The position numbers and the translations under genes are program-made. This document shows, piece after piece, positions 43,425 to 50,076 of a DNA stretch of 50,076 bases. Source of the stretch: JBCCMB01 sp039026555 (GTDB lineage: Bacteria > Pseudomonadota > Alphaproteobacteria > Caulobacterales > Hyphomonadaceae); the NCBI GenBank assembly GCA_039026555.1, contig JBCCMB010000007.1, positions 1 to 50,076 on the forward strand. Reading direction: 5' to 3'. The notes under the pieces are model-generated. The model was not told the origin of the DNA. It worked only from the letters and a program-made list of their open reading frames with translations, and did no database searches. Position 1 is the stretch's first letter; the number at the start of each line of letters is the position of its first letter.

Positions 43425-44582
43425 ATGGACCGGGACACAGAGCTTGAATTGATCGACGAGATTTTAGCGCTGAAAGCGAAGAAATCGGCCTTCTTGAAAG
43501 AGGGCGTGGCTCGAAATTCGGTCGAGCACTACACGAGCCAGAGCCGCTTCGACCTGGAGCGCGATCGTATCTTCCGCTCTGCACCGGCGGCGGCCGCTCA
43601 CGCGAGCGAATTATCAGAGCCCGGCAGCTTTCTGCGCCGCGAATTGGGGGGATTGCCGATCCTGTTGACGCGCGACAAATCCGGCGGCGTCAACGCGTTT
43701 GTAAATGCGTGCCGACATCGCGGCACACGCCTGGTCGAGGATGAGGCGGGGTGCAAGCATCGCTTTTCCTGCCCCTATCACGCTTGGACCTATTCCAGCG
43801 CCGGCGACCTTCTCGCCGCACCGCATTTGGAGGAAGGCTTTCCCGACCTCGACAAGGCGGAGCTGGGTCTGACGCGGCTCGATTGTCAGGAGAAATTCGG
43901 ATTTATCTGGGTCACGCCGTCATTGAACGCTCACACCGATCTCGACGCGCATTTCGGAGATCTTTCGGACGATCTTGCAGCGCTCGGCATCGAGGACATG
44001 TTTGTCGCACAAGAGGATATCCAAATCCGCGAAGCGAATTGGAAGATCCTCGTTGAGGGCGGCATTGAAGCTTATCATTTCAAAGTCGCGCACCGGACCA
44101 CGATTGGCCCGCATTTTGAAGACAATCTGTCCTCCTATCGCGCATTCGACCCGCATCTGCGTTCCATCCTACCGCGGACAAGCCTGGCCAAATTGACGGA
44201 AAGCTCGCGGGAGACGTGGCGTCTACGCGATCATGCCCAAGTGCTTTACAGCCTCTTCCCAACCACCCAATTGCTGGTGCAGCAGGATCACCTCGCCTGG
44301 ATCGAAGCGACGCCGCTATCGCCGAGCCGAACGCGCATGCGCCTGGTCACGCTCGCGCCAAAAGCGCTGGCGGAAGATAAGGCGCATTGGGCGCAAAATC
44401 ATAAGATCACCACCACAACGCTGGATGAAGACTTCGTCATCGGCGAGAGCATTCAGTCGACGCTGGACACCGGCGCCAATCAAGACATGCTCTTTGGACG
44501 CTTTGAGGGCGCGCTGGATGAGTTCAACCGCGTGGTCGACTCCTATCTCGAACCGGATCCTGGCGTGTTGACGGCGGCTTAG
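43425..44582 (+). CDS. Rieske-type aromatic ring-hydroxylating oxygenase, alpha subunit
   Basis: This is a 385-residue oxygenase component. The Rieske [2Fe-2S] ligands are Cys96/His98 (CRHRGTRL) and Cys116/His119 (CPYHAW). The catalytic domain has NWKILVEGGIEAYHFKVAH with iron ligands His218 and His223. The start at 43425 follows GGAGAGGA. No beta subunit, ferredoxin or reductase is adjacent, so it may be a stand-alone alpha-type enzyme with a distant reductase. Substrate is unknown; the single-subunit form would also fit demethylases and amine-type oxygenases. Control by the divergent TetR is likely. Confidence 0.9.
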   Translation: MDRDTELELIDEILALKAKKSAFLKEGVARNSVEHYTSQSRFDLERDRIFRSAPAAAAHASELSEPGSFLRRELGGLPILLTRDKSGGVNAFVNACRHRGTRLVEDEAGCKHRFSCPYHAWTYSSAGDLLAAPHLEEGFPDLDKAELGLTRLDCQEKFGFIWVTPSLNAHTDLDAHFGDLSDDLAALGIEDMFVAQEDIQIREANWKILVEGGIEAYHFKVAHRTTIGPHFEDNLSSYRAFDPHLRSILPRTSLAKLTESSRETWRLRDHAQVLYSLFPTTQLLVQQDHLAWIEATPLSPSRTRMRLVTLAPKALAEDKAHWAQNHKITTTTLDEDFVIGESIQSTLDTGANQDMLFGRFEGALDEFNRVVDSYLEPDPGVLTAA

Positions 44583-44595
44583 TCGCCGCCACCCC

Positions 44596-45612
44596 TCATT
44601 CTGCAGCGACGCTTCGGCCGAGCTTATCGAAATTCGCCCACACGCCGTCCGCGCCATGCCAGTCTCCGCCCGTCGCGCCCTTAGAATATTCGGTCGCGCG
44701 CGCTTCGAAGAAGTTTGCATGCTCGACGCCGTTCAGAATTTCGGTCAGCCACGGGATCGGATGCTCCGAGACGCCGTAAACCGTCGGCAACTCAAGCTGG
44801 CCCAAGCGCCAATCGGCGATGTAGCGGATGTATTGTTTGATGTCGTCGGGCGTCATGCCTTCCACATCGCCGGCTTCAAACGCGAGGTCGATGAATTTAT
44901 CCTCCAAGCCAACGACGGTTTTGCAGCAATCGACAATGTCGTCGCGCAGCGCCGGGGTCATGACGTCGGTCTCTTTGATAAACTCATGGTAGAGCTTGAT
45001 CATGCCCTCGCAATGCAGGCTTTCATCGCGCACAGACCAGGAGACGATTTGGCCCATGCCCTTCATTTTGTTGAAGCGAGGGAAATTCATCAGCATTGCG
45101 AATGAAGCGAAAAGCTGAAGGCCTTCGGTGAAGCCGCCGAACATGGCGACTGTACGTGCGATGTCGGCTTCAGTTTCCACGCCGAATTCTTGCATGTAAT
45201 TATGCTTGGCCGCCATTTCCTCGTATTCCATGAACGCGGAAAACTCGCTGTCGGGCATGCCGATAGTTTCCAGCAGCAGGGCGTAAGCGGCGATGTGGAC
45301 GGTCTCAATGTTTGAGAAAGCCGACATCATCATTTTGATTTCGGTCGGTTTGAAGACGCGCGAATAGCGCTCCATGTAATTGTCGTTCACTTCAACGTCG
45401 GACTGGGTGAAAAAGCGGAAAATCTGCGTCAGCAGATTGCGCTCGCCATCGGTCAGCTTGGTCGCCCAATCCTTACAATCCTCGCCAAGCGGCACCTCTT
45501 CCGGCACCCAGTGCACCTGTTGCTGCCGCTTCCAAAACTCATACGCCCACGGATAGCGGAAGGGCTTGTAGGAATGGGACGGCGTCATCAGGCCTGGAAG
45601 ATTGGCGGACAT
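44596..45612 (-). CDS. nrdB: Class Ia ribonucleotide reductase, beta subunit
   Basis: NrdB carries the diiron centre and tyrosyl radical used by NrdA. The radical site ETVHIAAY gives metal ligands Glu103 and His106 and radical Tyr110. DESLHCEGMIKLYHEF supplies further ligands. Its 338 residues leave no room for an N-terminal ATP-cone. The C-terminus GVWANFDKLGRSVAAE should dock on NrdA. nrdA lies 2.2 kb upstream on the same strand, with two barrel-protein genes between. Confidence 0.96.
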   Translation of the reverse strand: MSANLPGLMTPSHSYKPFRYPWAYEFWKRQQQVHWVPEEVPLGEDCKDWATKLTDGERNLLTQIFRFFTQSDVEVNDNYMERYSRVFKPTEIKMMMSAFSNIETVHIAAYALLLETIGMPDSEFSAFMEYEEMAAKHNYMQEFGVETEADIARTVAMFGGFTEGLQLFASFAMLMNFPRFNKMKGMGQIVSWSVRDESLHCEGMIKLYHEFIKETDVMTPALRDDIVDCCKTVVGLEDKFIDLAFEAGDVEGMTPDDIKQYIRYIADWRLGQLELPTVYGVSEHPIPWLTEILNGVEHANFFEARATEYSKGATGGDWHGADGVWANFDKLGRSVAAE

Positions 45613-45654
45613 AGGGAACCCCGGAGCGTTAGAATCTCAGCTGGATCACAGCTA

Positions 45655-45702
45655 GCTACAATATGTAGTATCTACCGGCGCTTGAGAAGCGACATTTTGC
45701 GC
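45655..45702 (-). promoter_or_regulatory. Tandem NrdR-box pair upstream of nrdB
   Basis: A near-perfect palindrome CTACAATATGTAG at 45656-45668 fits the NrdR box consensus (core ACAATATGTAG). A weaker copy, GCGACATTTTGCG at 45689-45701, lies 31 bp away in the same register, three helix turns. NrdR represses ribonucleotide reductase genes by binding such pairs. The weaker box alone would not be called. Confidence 0.6.
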
Positions 45703-45774
45703 TTTTCACAGCTTATCCCCGTTAACGCTTTAGTTATGCACAGACCCCGATTCGCACGAGCTTAGGCGCCAAAC

Positions 45775-46794
45775 CTAATATGCAAGAGACACGGACACCG
45801 CCCCGAAGCGGTCCGGCCCGCGCTGGGCGACGAATTGCTCCGTGCGGTGCACATAGGTAAACGCCACTTGCGTCGGGCCGGCGTTCAGCGCGATTCCCGC
45901 TTGCAGATCGCCAACAAAGTCGCGCCGATCATCGACGCGCGGTCCATCTACAAACGTGTTGCCGTCTAAGAAAATGTTTCGCGCCACCGCGCGGCCTTCC
46001 AGCCCGACGAACAGATAGCCGCCTAGCGGATCGGACGGGTTGTATGCGCCAGACCCGCCCAGCGCCGGGCGAATGCGCGGCGGTCCAAAATCCGCGTCGA
46101 GGTCAAAGCCCGCACGCACCATCGCGCCCAATGACGCGTGGGTGTGAACATTGCCGAGCGTGACGCCGCCAAAGACGGCGGAATCAAACTCCAAGGGCCC
46201 GACTCTCGTCTTTCGCAAGCGGCGCAAACGCTCTGCGATCAGCTCGACGCCCAATTCGTCAGACAGCTCCGCGTCCCAACCGCGCGGCTCCTTCCCGTCG
46301 ATCAATTTGTGAAACTCGGTCTGCACAAACTCGGCGCCAGCCGATTCCCCCACAACGCCGACATTGATTTGAATCGCGTGTTGATCCCACTTATCGCGCG
46401 AGGTTGCGACCGCTGTGCCCGAAAAATGCAGCCATCCTGCATAGGGTCGATCATTCGGATCTGGGATCGGCGCTTCGATATCCTCAGGCGTGAAGATGGC
46501 GTGCGCGATCCCCCACCCCTGCCGGACCTCCGTCTGCTCGATATCAACGCCGGGGATCCAGGACGCCGCACGCCTTAACCAGGGGTGCGCGCGCTTCGCC
46601 GGCGCAAACCGTTCTAAGCGAAGGCCGTTTGAGTAATTTCTGTCCGCGCCGCCGAACAAATCGTTTTCAACCACGATCGACGTCACGCCGCGATCCTTTT
46701 GCGGCGGACCTTCTTCGTTCTGCGCATGTGCGGAAGCGGTGGATAACAGCACGACGAAAGACGCCGTCGCCGCGATGTGTCTAATTGTCATCAT
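45775..46794 (-). CDS. LpxR-family outer-membrane lipid A 3'-O-deacylase-like protein
   Basis: LpxR removes the 3'-acyloxyacyl group of lipid A at the outer membrane. The 339-residue protein has a signal peptide ending AHA before QNE. It keeps the active-site segment VVENDLFGGADRNYSNGLRL (Asn44, Asp45), then NDRPYAGWL and the FVQTEFHKLIDG histidine. Beta-strand alternation and a C-terminal aromatic (VSLAY) fit a barrel. It lies between nrdB and nrdA without obvious link to them. Activity is inferred. Confidence 0.8.
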   Translation of the reverse strand: MMTIRHIAATASFVVLLSTASAHAQNEEGPPQKDRGVTSIVVENDLFGGADRNYSNGLRLERFAPAKRAHPWLRRAASWIPGVDIEQTEVRQGWGIAHAIFTPEDIEAPIPDPNDRPYAGWLHFSGTAVATSRDKWDQHAIQINVGVVGESAGAEFVQTEFHKLIDGKEPRGWDAELSDELGVELIAERLRRLRKTRVGPLEFDSAVFGGVTLGNVHTHASLGAMVRAGFDLDADFGPPRIRPALGGSGAYNPSDPLGGYLFVGLEGRAVARNIFLDGNTFVDGPRVDDRRDFVGDLQAGIALNAGPTQVAFTYVHRTEQFVAQRGPDRFGAVSVSLAY

Positions 46795-46839
46795 CCCCTC
46801 ACCATACAGCGCTCGGCTGTTGGCGGGGATTGATACGCC

Positions 46840-47595
46840 TTAACGGCGCATTGTGAAACTTAAAGCAGCGAAATTATCGACCGTGTCATAGCCGCGATCA
46901 TCAACACCGCGCACCGAGTATTCGCGGCGCACATATCCTAACGACAATTGACCGCCGCCGCGGACGATCGCGACACCCGCCTGCAAATCGCCGACAGTTA
47001 TCTGATCGCGCAAGGCGACACCGTCCCAAGAGGCGCCTTTGTCGCCGAGATCCCAGCACAGAGCTTCGCCGTCAGCGCCGGCGAACATGTACCATGAATT
47101 CGCGTCGCTATTGCGCGTTCCACGCTTGTCGAACGCGTCGACAATATTTTGGCCCAAGCGCACCTCTGCGCCGGCCCGGGCCGTTCTCAATCGGCCTTGT
47201 TCTTCAATTGTCGCATGCGGCGCGACCGACACGTCCAATCCTAGGCCGGTTTTCTCCGCTGGCGCGGTGAATTCAACGCCGGCGGTCCAGCTTTCGGTTT
47301 CTTCGAAGCGTAGCGCCGCAGGCTCAGACGATTCAACGATTTTCAATCGCGCAGCTTGTTCTGGCGAAGACAAAGCCATAGCGCCGGCGAACGGGCTCAT
47401 CGCTGGGCGTCCTGCAACAAGCGCCGAGCGCGCGGCGATCGGCGCAAACGTCCCCGCCGGCTGAATTCGCAATGATTTGACACGATCCGTCGGCCCCATA
47501 ATGGACGCCTTTAAAGATCGCTCCGAACCGTCATCGCTTGGAAAACACCCAAGGCATGCGACGGCGATAACGTGACCTGCAATCATGGAAAACAC
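46840..47595 (-). CDS. LpxR-like barrel fragment/paralogue lacking the catalytic N-terminus
   Basis: This is a 251-residue predicted exported protein. Its last third resembles the neighbour: DLQAGVAIVRGGGQLSLGYVRRE here against DLQAGIALNAGPTQVAFTYVHR there. Near the centre VDAFDKRGTRNSDANSWYMF fits the inner strands of the barrel family. The Asn-Asp active-site segment and the NDRPYAG motif are missing. The N-terminal hydrophobic stretch is short (ACLGC could be a poor lipobox). It may be a diverged porin-like copy. The exact start is uncertain. Confidence 0.6.
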   Translation of the reverse strand: MFSMIAGHVIAVACLGCFPSDDGSERSLKASIMGPTDRVKSLRIQPAGTFAPIAARSALVAGRPAMSPFAGAMALSSPEQAARLKIVESSEPAALRFEETESWTAGVEFTAPAEKTGLGLDVSVAPHATIEEQGRLRTARAGAEVRLGQNIVDAFDKRGTRNSDANSWYMFAGADGEALCWDLGDKGASWDGVALRDQITVGDLQAGVAIVRGGGQLSLGYVRREYSVRGVDDRGYDTVDNFAALSFTMRR

Positions 47596-47796
47596 TCAAT
47601 GTCCCCAAATCGACCAGCTCTTGATCGATAATTATCACCCCACTTTATTTAGATTATCATAACATGTGTTCCAGATCTATTACGATCAAATTAAGCTTTT
47701 TTGAGACATATATCTTTGTATTTTATAGGTTTTTTTTGACGAAAGGGCCCGCCGATTAACCAACGAGCCCTCGAACTTAACACTTTCGTAAATGTC

Positions 47797-49653
47797 TCAC
47801 TGGCACGCCAGACATTCTTCATAATCAGTTTTGGGCGTATCCATCGCTTTATCGTCCTTGGACGCCTCGCCGCCTGCAAACGCGGCGCGCTGCACCGATT
47901 TGGAGCGGCAATAATAGAGCGATTTCAATCCGCGCTCCCATGCTGTCCAATGCAGCATGTGAAGATCCCATTTATCGATATCGCCGGGCAAGAAGACGTT
48001 GAGCGATTGCGATTGGCAGATATAGGGCGTGCGATCGGCGGCCAGTTCGATGATCCACCGCTGATCGATTTCAAACGCCGTCCGGAAAACGGCCTTTTCA
48101 TCCTCGCTGAGGTCTTCGAGATGCGCGACGGACCCTTCATTCTCCAAAATCGACGCCCAAACCGCCGGCGTATTCAGGCCTTTTTCGTTCAGTAAGGCCT
48201 CCAAATAGGGGTTCTTCACCGTGAAGGAGCCGGACAGTGTTTTATGCGTGTAGACGTTTGCTGGAATGGGCTCGATGCCCGCAGACGTGCCGCCGCAAAT
48301 GATGGAGATCGACGCCGTCGGCGCAATCGCCAATTTGTGCGTGAAGCGCGCCATCACGCCGCATTCTTCCGCATCGGGGCAAGGTCCGCGTTCTTTGGCG
48401 AGCTTGACCGACGACGCATCGGCGCCGCGGCGTATGTGTTTAAACATGGAATTGTTCCACGCTTTCGCCGTCGCACTTTCCATCGGCACGTTCTGCGACT
48501 GCAAGAAAGAGTGGAAGCCCATCAAACCGAGACCCACCGAACGCTCTTGTTTTGCAGAATAGACCGCACGAGCCATTTCCGGCGGCGCGCGATTGATGAA
48601 ATCTTCCAACACATTGTCCAGGAAGCGGAAAATGTCCTCTAAGAAGCGCTCATCGCCCTTCCACTCTAAGAATTTCTCCGCATTCAGCGAGGACAGGCAG
48701 CACACCGCCGTGCGCTCCTCACCCTTATGGTCTTGGCCCGTGTGCAGCATGATCTCGGAGCAGAGATTGGATTGCTTAACCTTCATGCCCAATTGGCGCT
48801 GGTGCGCGGGCATGGCGTTGTTCACCGTATCCGAGAAGATCAGATAGGGTTCGCCGGTTTGAATGCGCAGCTCCAGGATTTTTTGCCATAATTTTCGCGC
48901 GTTGATGGTTTTCACCACCTCGTCATTTTTCGGGCTGCGAAGTGCGAAGTCTTCATCCTTACGCACCGCTTCCATGAAGTCGTCGGTGATGTTGATGCCA
49001 TGGTGCAGATTGAGGGATTTGCGGTTGAAATCGCCGGACGGCTTCCGGATTTCGAGAAATTCTTCAATCTCAGGGTGGAAGATATCAAGATAGCACGCCG
49101 CCGATCCGCGCCGCAGCGAGCCTTGGCTGATCGCTAGGGTCAGGCTGTCCATCACGCGAATGAAGGGAATGATGCCGGAGGTCTGCCCGTTTTGGCCGAC
49201 CTTCTCGCCGATCGAACGCACATTGCCCCAATAGGTGCCGATTCCGCCGCCGTTGGAGGCGAGCCACACATTCTCGTTCCAGGTTTCGACGATGCCGTCC
49301 AAACTGTCGGAGACATCGTTCAAGAAACAGGAAATCGGCAATCCCCGGTCGGCGCCGCCATTCGACAGAACAGGCGTCGCCGGCATGAACCAAAGCTTCG
49401 ACATATAATCATAGAGCCGCTGCGCATGATCGGCGTCATCGGCGTAGGCGGAGGCAACCCGCGCAAACATGCCTTGGAAGGTTTCGCCATTCAAAAGGTA
49501 GCGATCTTCCAGGGTCTTCTTACCAAAATCGGTCAGATTCGCATCGCGCGCAGCATCTGTTTTGACCGTCTCGACCACGCGCAATTTCGAAGACGTTTTC
49601 GGTTTGCCGCGACGAACGGATTTGCTGGCGATTGCTGCGTTTTCTGCGGACAT
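47797..49653 (-). CDS. nrdA: Class Ia ribonucleotide reductase, alpha subunit
   Basis: NrdA reduces ribonucleoside diphosphates to deoxy forms. Active-site cysteines are visible in GLPISCFLND, NLCSEIML (with the Asn-Cys-Glu triad) and AVCCLSSLN. The C-terminal redox pair is ECLACQ. At 618 residues it is shorter than E. coli NrdA, and the N-terminus (about 45 residues before LEDRYLL) has no ATP-cone. The ATG at 49653 has GGAG about 10 bp upstream. An NrdR box pair lies in its promoter region. Confidence 0.96.
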   Translation of the reverse strand: MSAENAAIASKSVRRGKPKTSSKLRVVETVKTDAARDANLTDFGKKTLEDRYLLNGETFQGMFARVASAYADDADHAQRLYDYMSKLWFMPATPVLSNGGADRGLPISCFLNDVSDSLDGIVETWNENVWLASNGGGIGTYWGNVRSIGEKVGQNGQTSGIIPFIRVMDSLTLAISQGSLRRGSAACYLDIFHPEIEEFLEIRKPSGDFNRKSLNLHHGINITDDFMEAVRKDEDFALRSPKNDEVVKTINARKLWQKILELRIQTGEPYLIFSDTVNNAMPAHQRQLGMKVKQSNLCSEIMLHTGQDHKGEERTAVCCLSSLNAEKFLEWKGDERFLEDIFRFLDNVLEDFINRAPPEMARAVYSAKQERSVGLGLMGFHSFLQSQNVPMESATAKAWNNSMFKHIRRGADASSVKLAKERGPCPDAEECGVMARFTHKLAIAPTASISIICGGTSAGIEPIPANVYTHKTLSGSFTVKNPYLEALLNEKGLNTPAVWASILENEGSVAHLEDLSEDEKAVFRTAFEIDQRWIIELAADRTPYICQSQSLNVFLPGDIDKWDLHMLHWTAWERGLKSLYYCRSKSVQRAAFAGGEASKDDKAMDTPKTDYEECLACQ

Positions 49654-49705
49654 GACCCATTATCTCCAAGACGTATCAACTTGGGGCCCCCGTGGGAGAA
49701 AATCC

Positions 49706-49750
49706 ATATCTATGGTGTCTCTGCCCAGCCCCGACGCTACATATAGTGCG
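49706..49750 (-). promoter_or_regulatory. Tandem NrdR-box pair upstream of nrdA
   Basis: CGCTACATATAGTGCG at 49735-49750 is a close NrdR-box palindrome. A weaker ATATCTATGGTG at 49706-49717 aligns with its CTACATATAGTG core at 8 of 12 bases and is exactly 31 bp away. The pair is 53-97 bp upstream of the nrdA start. Confidence 0.6.
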
Positions 49751-49955
49751 TCCAGGGTTAATAAGGGGTCAATACGCATCCGTTGAAGACCGACGTTTTT
49801 TCGGTGCATAAACTGATTAACACGCCGTCGAGTTGTTAACCAATAGGCGCCCGCGCTGCGTAAACACAGGCGGTCTCAGTCGATGTTCGTTAATGTTCCG
49901 CCCCCGGAAAAAATTTGCGGCGAAGATTCCGATCCAATGCGCCGAAATCAGAAAA

Positions 49956-50002
49956 ACACAATATGTAGGGGCTCGGACAAAAAAAGACGCAATAAATGCG
50001 AT
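49956..50002 (+). promoter_or_regulatory. Third NrdR-box pair, near the right window edge
   Basis: ACACAATATGTAGGGG at 49956-49971 shares the 11-base core ACAATATGTAG with the nrdB box. CGCAATAAATGCG at 49988-50000 is the partner, again offset by 31 bp. It is over 300 bp from nrdA, so it may serve a plus-strand gene starting at or beyond 50041. Confidence 0.5.
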
Positions 50003-50076
50003 TCCCGACTCGCTTCCACGTGTCTGAACCGCGTGTAGGCATGGCGCTGCGACCCGCGAACGGTTATCTACCCTCA

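Larger units (their letters stand above)
49654..50076. other. 423-bp non-coding region upstream of nrdA
   Basis: No convincing gene is seen; an open frame at 49833-50027 has no family character. The region holds two NrdR-type box pairs (49706-49750 and 49956-50002) and three GANTC sites (49925, 50000, 50007). An ATG at 50041 opens a frame that leaves the window after 12 codons and might be the next gene, but its ribosome binding site is poor. Confidence 0.6.

Noticed and set aside
47728..47736. T8 run resembling a terminator tail after nrdA.
   Set aside because: The run is on the plus strand; for nrdA transcripts it would be A. The nearby AGGGC/GCCCT stem is short with a long loop.
49884..49898. 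Direct repeat TGTTC-N5-TGTTC that looks like an alphaproteobacterial LexA box.
   Set aside because: The period is 10 bp; the known GTTC-N7-GTTC box has a period of 11.
49833..50027. A 64-codon frame in the nrdA upstream region.
   Set aside because: It runs over the third NrdR pair, has no ribosome binding site and shows basic, Cys-containing random-looking sequence.
1..50076. tRNA and rRNA genes, CRISPR arrays, insertion sequences, prophage genes.
   Set aside because: Reading both strands gave no cloverleaf with a T-loop GGTTCGANTCC, no regularly spaced repeats, and no transposase or phage proteins. A covariance-model search could still find something missed.

Overview
The window is about 50 kb of GC-rich chromosome from an alphaproteobacterium. 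The best guess is a stalked or dimorphic marine-type lineage near Caulobacterales/Hyphomonadales, but no rRNA or tRNA is present to confirm this. The evidence is the gene order yidC-engB-argB-HAD-dapD-dapE, the ffs-dnaX-ybaB-recR block, a complete cpa/tad pilus locus with CtrA-like sites, a CYP153-type P450, and a class Ia ribonucleotide reductase without ATP-cones. Nothing looks like a phage, insertion sequence, CRISPR array or integron.

Layout. (1) 1-6800, + strand: the 3' part of yidC, engB, argB, a DUF1036/peptidoglycan-binding-like periplasmic protein, a HAD nucleotidase, dapD and dapE. (2) 6900-10750, - strand: rmuC, def, fmt, truA. (3) 10900-15070: a PQQ-type sugar dehydrogenase lipoprotein converges on the - strand block ffs (SRP RNA) -> dnaX -> ybaB -> recR. 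(4) 15100-17070, + strand: a membrane-anchored TIR protein directly followed by nudC. (5) 17080-22120: YHS protein, pheA, a membrane cytochrome c, an NlpC/P60 peptidase, a MarR-type regulator and an M17 aminopeptidase. (6) 22250-34630: the tad/cpa locus. A TadD-like lipoprotein is on +; flp pilin, cpaA, cpaB, cpaC, cpaD, cpaE, cpaF, tadB and tadC are on -; a secretin-N-domain protein and two TadE/F pseudopilins are on + from a divergent 364-bp control region. (7) 34630-44580: pabB-pabC, an MFS transporter, a tyrosine phosphatase, a CYP153 P450, AMP nucleosidase, a small membrane protein, and a TetR regulator divergent from a Rieske oxygenase. (8) 44590-50076: nrdB and nrdA, both on -, separated by two LpxR-related outer-membrane barrel genes.

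Most genes are housekeeping: lysine/arginine/phenylalanine and folate precursors, translation initiation, DNA repair and dNTP supply. The parts most worth a second look are: the TIR-nudC pair, where two predicted NAD-consuming enzymes share a transcript; three tandem NrdR-box pairs that all keep a 31-bp register around nrdB and nrdA, one of them pointing out of the window; two identical-core palindromes (CTTACC-N4-GGTAAG) built into a near-consensus promoter in front of the Rieske oxygenase; a perfect 16-bp palindrome in front of the CYP153 gene; and CtrA-like sites at two tad promoters.

All calls come from reading the sequence and the translated proteins. No database search was run, so family names are motif-based recognitions and regulatory sites are predictions.
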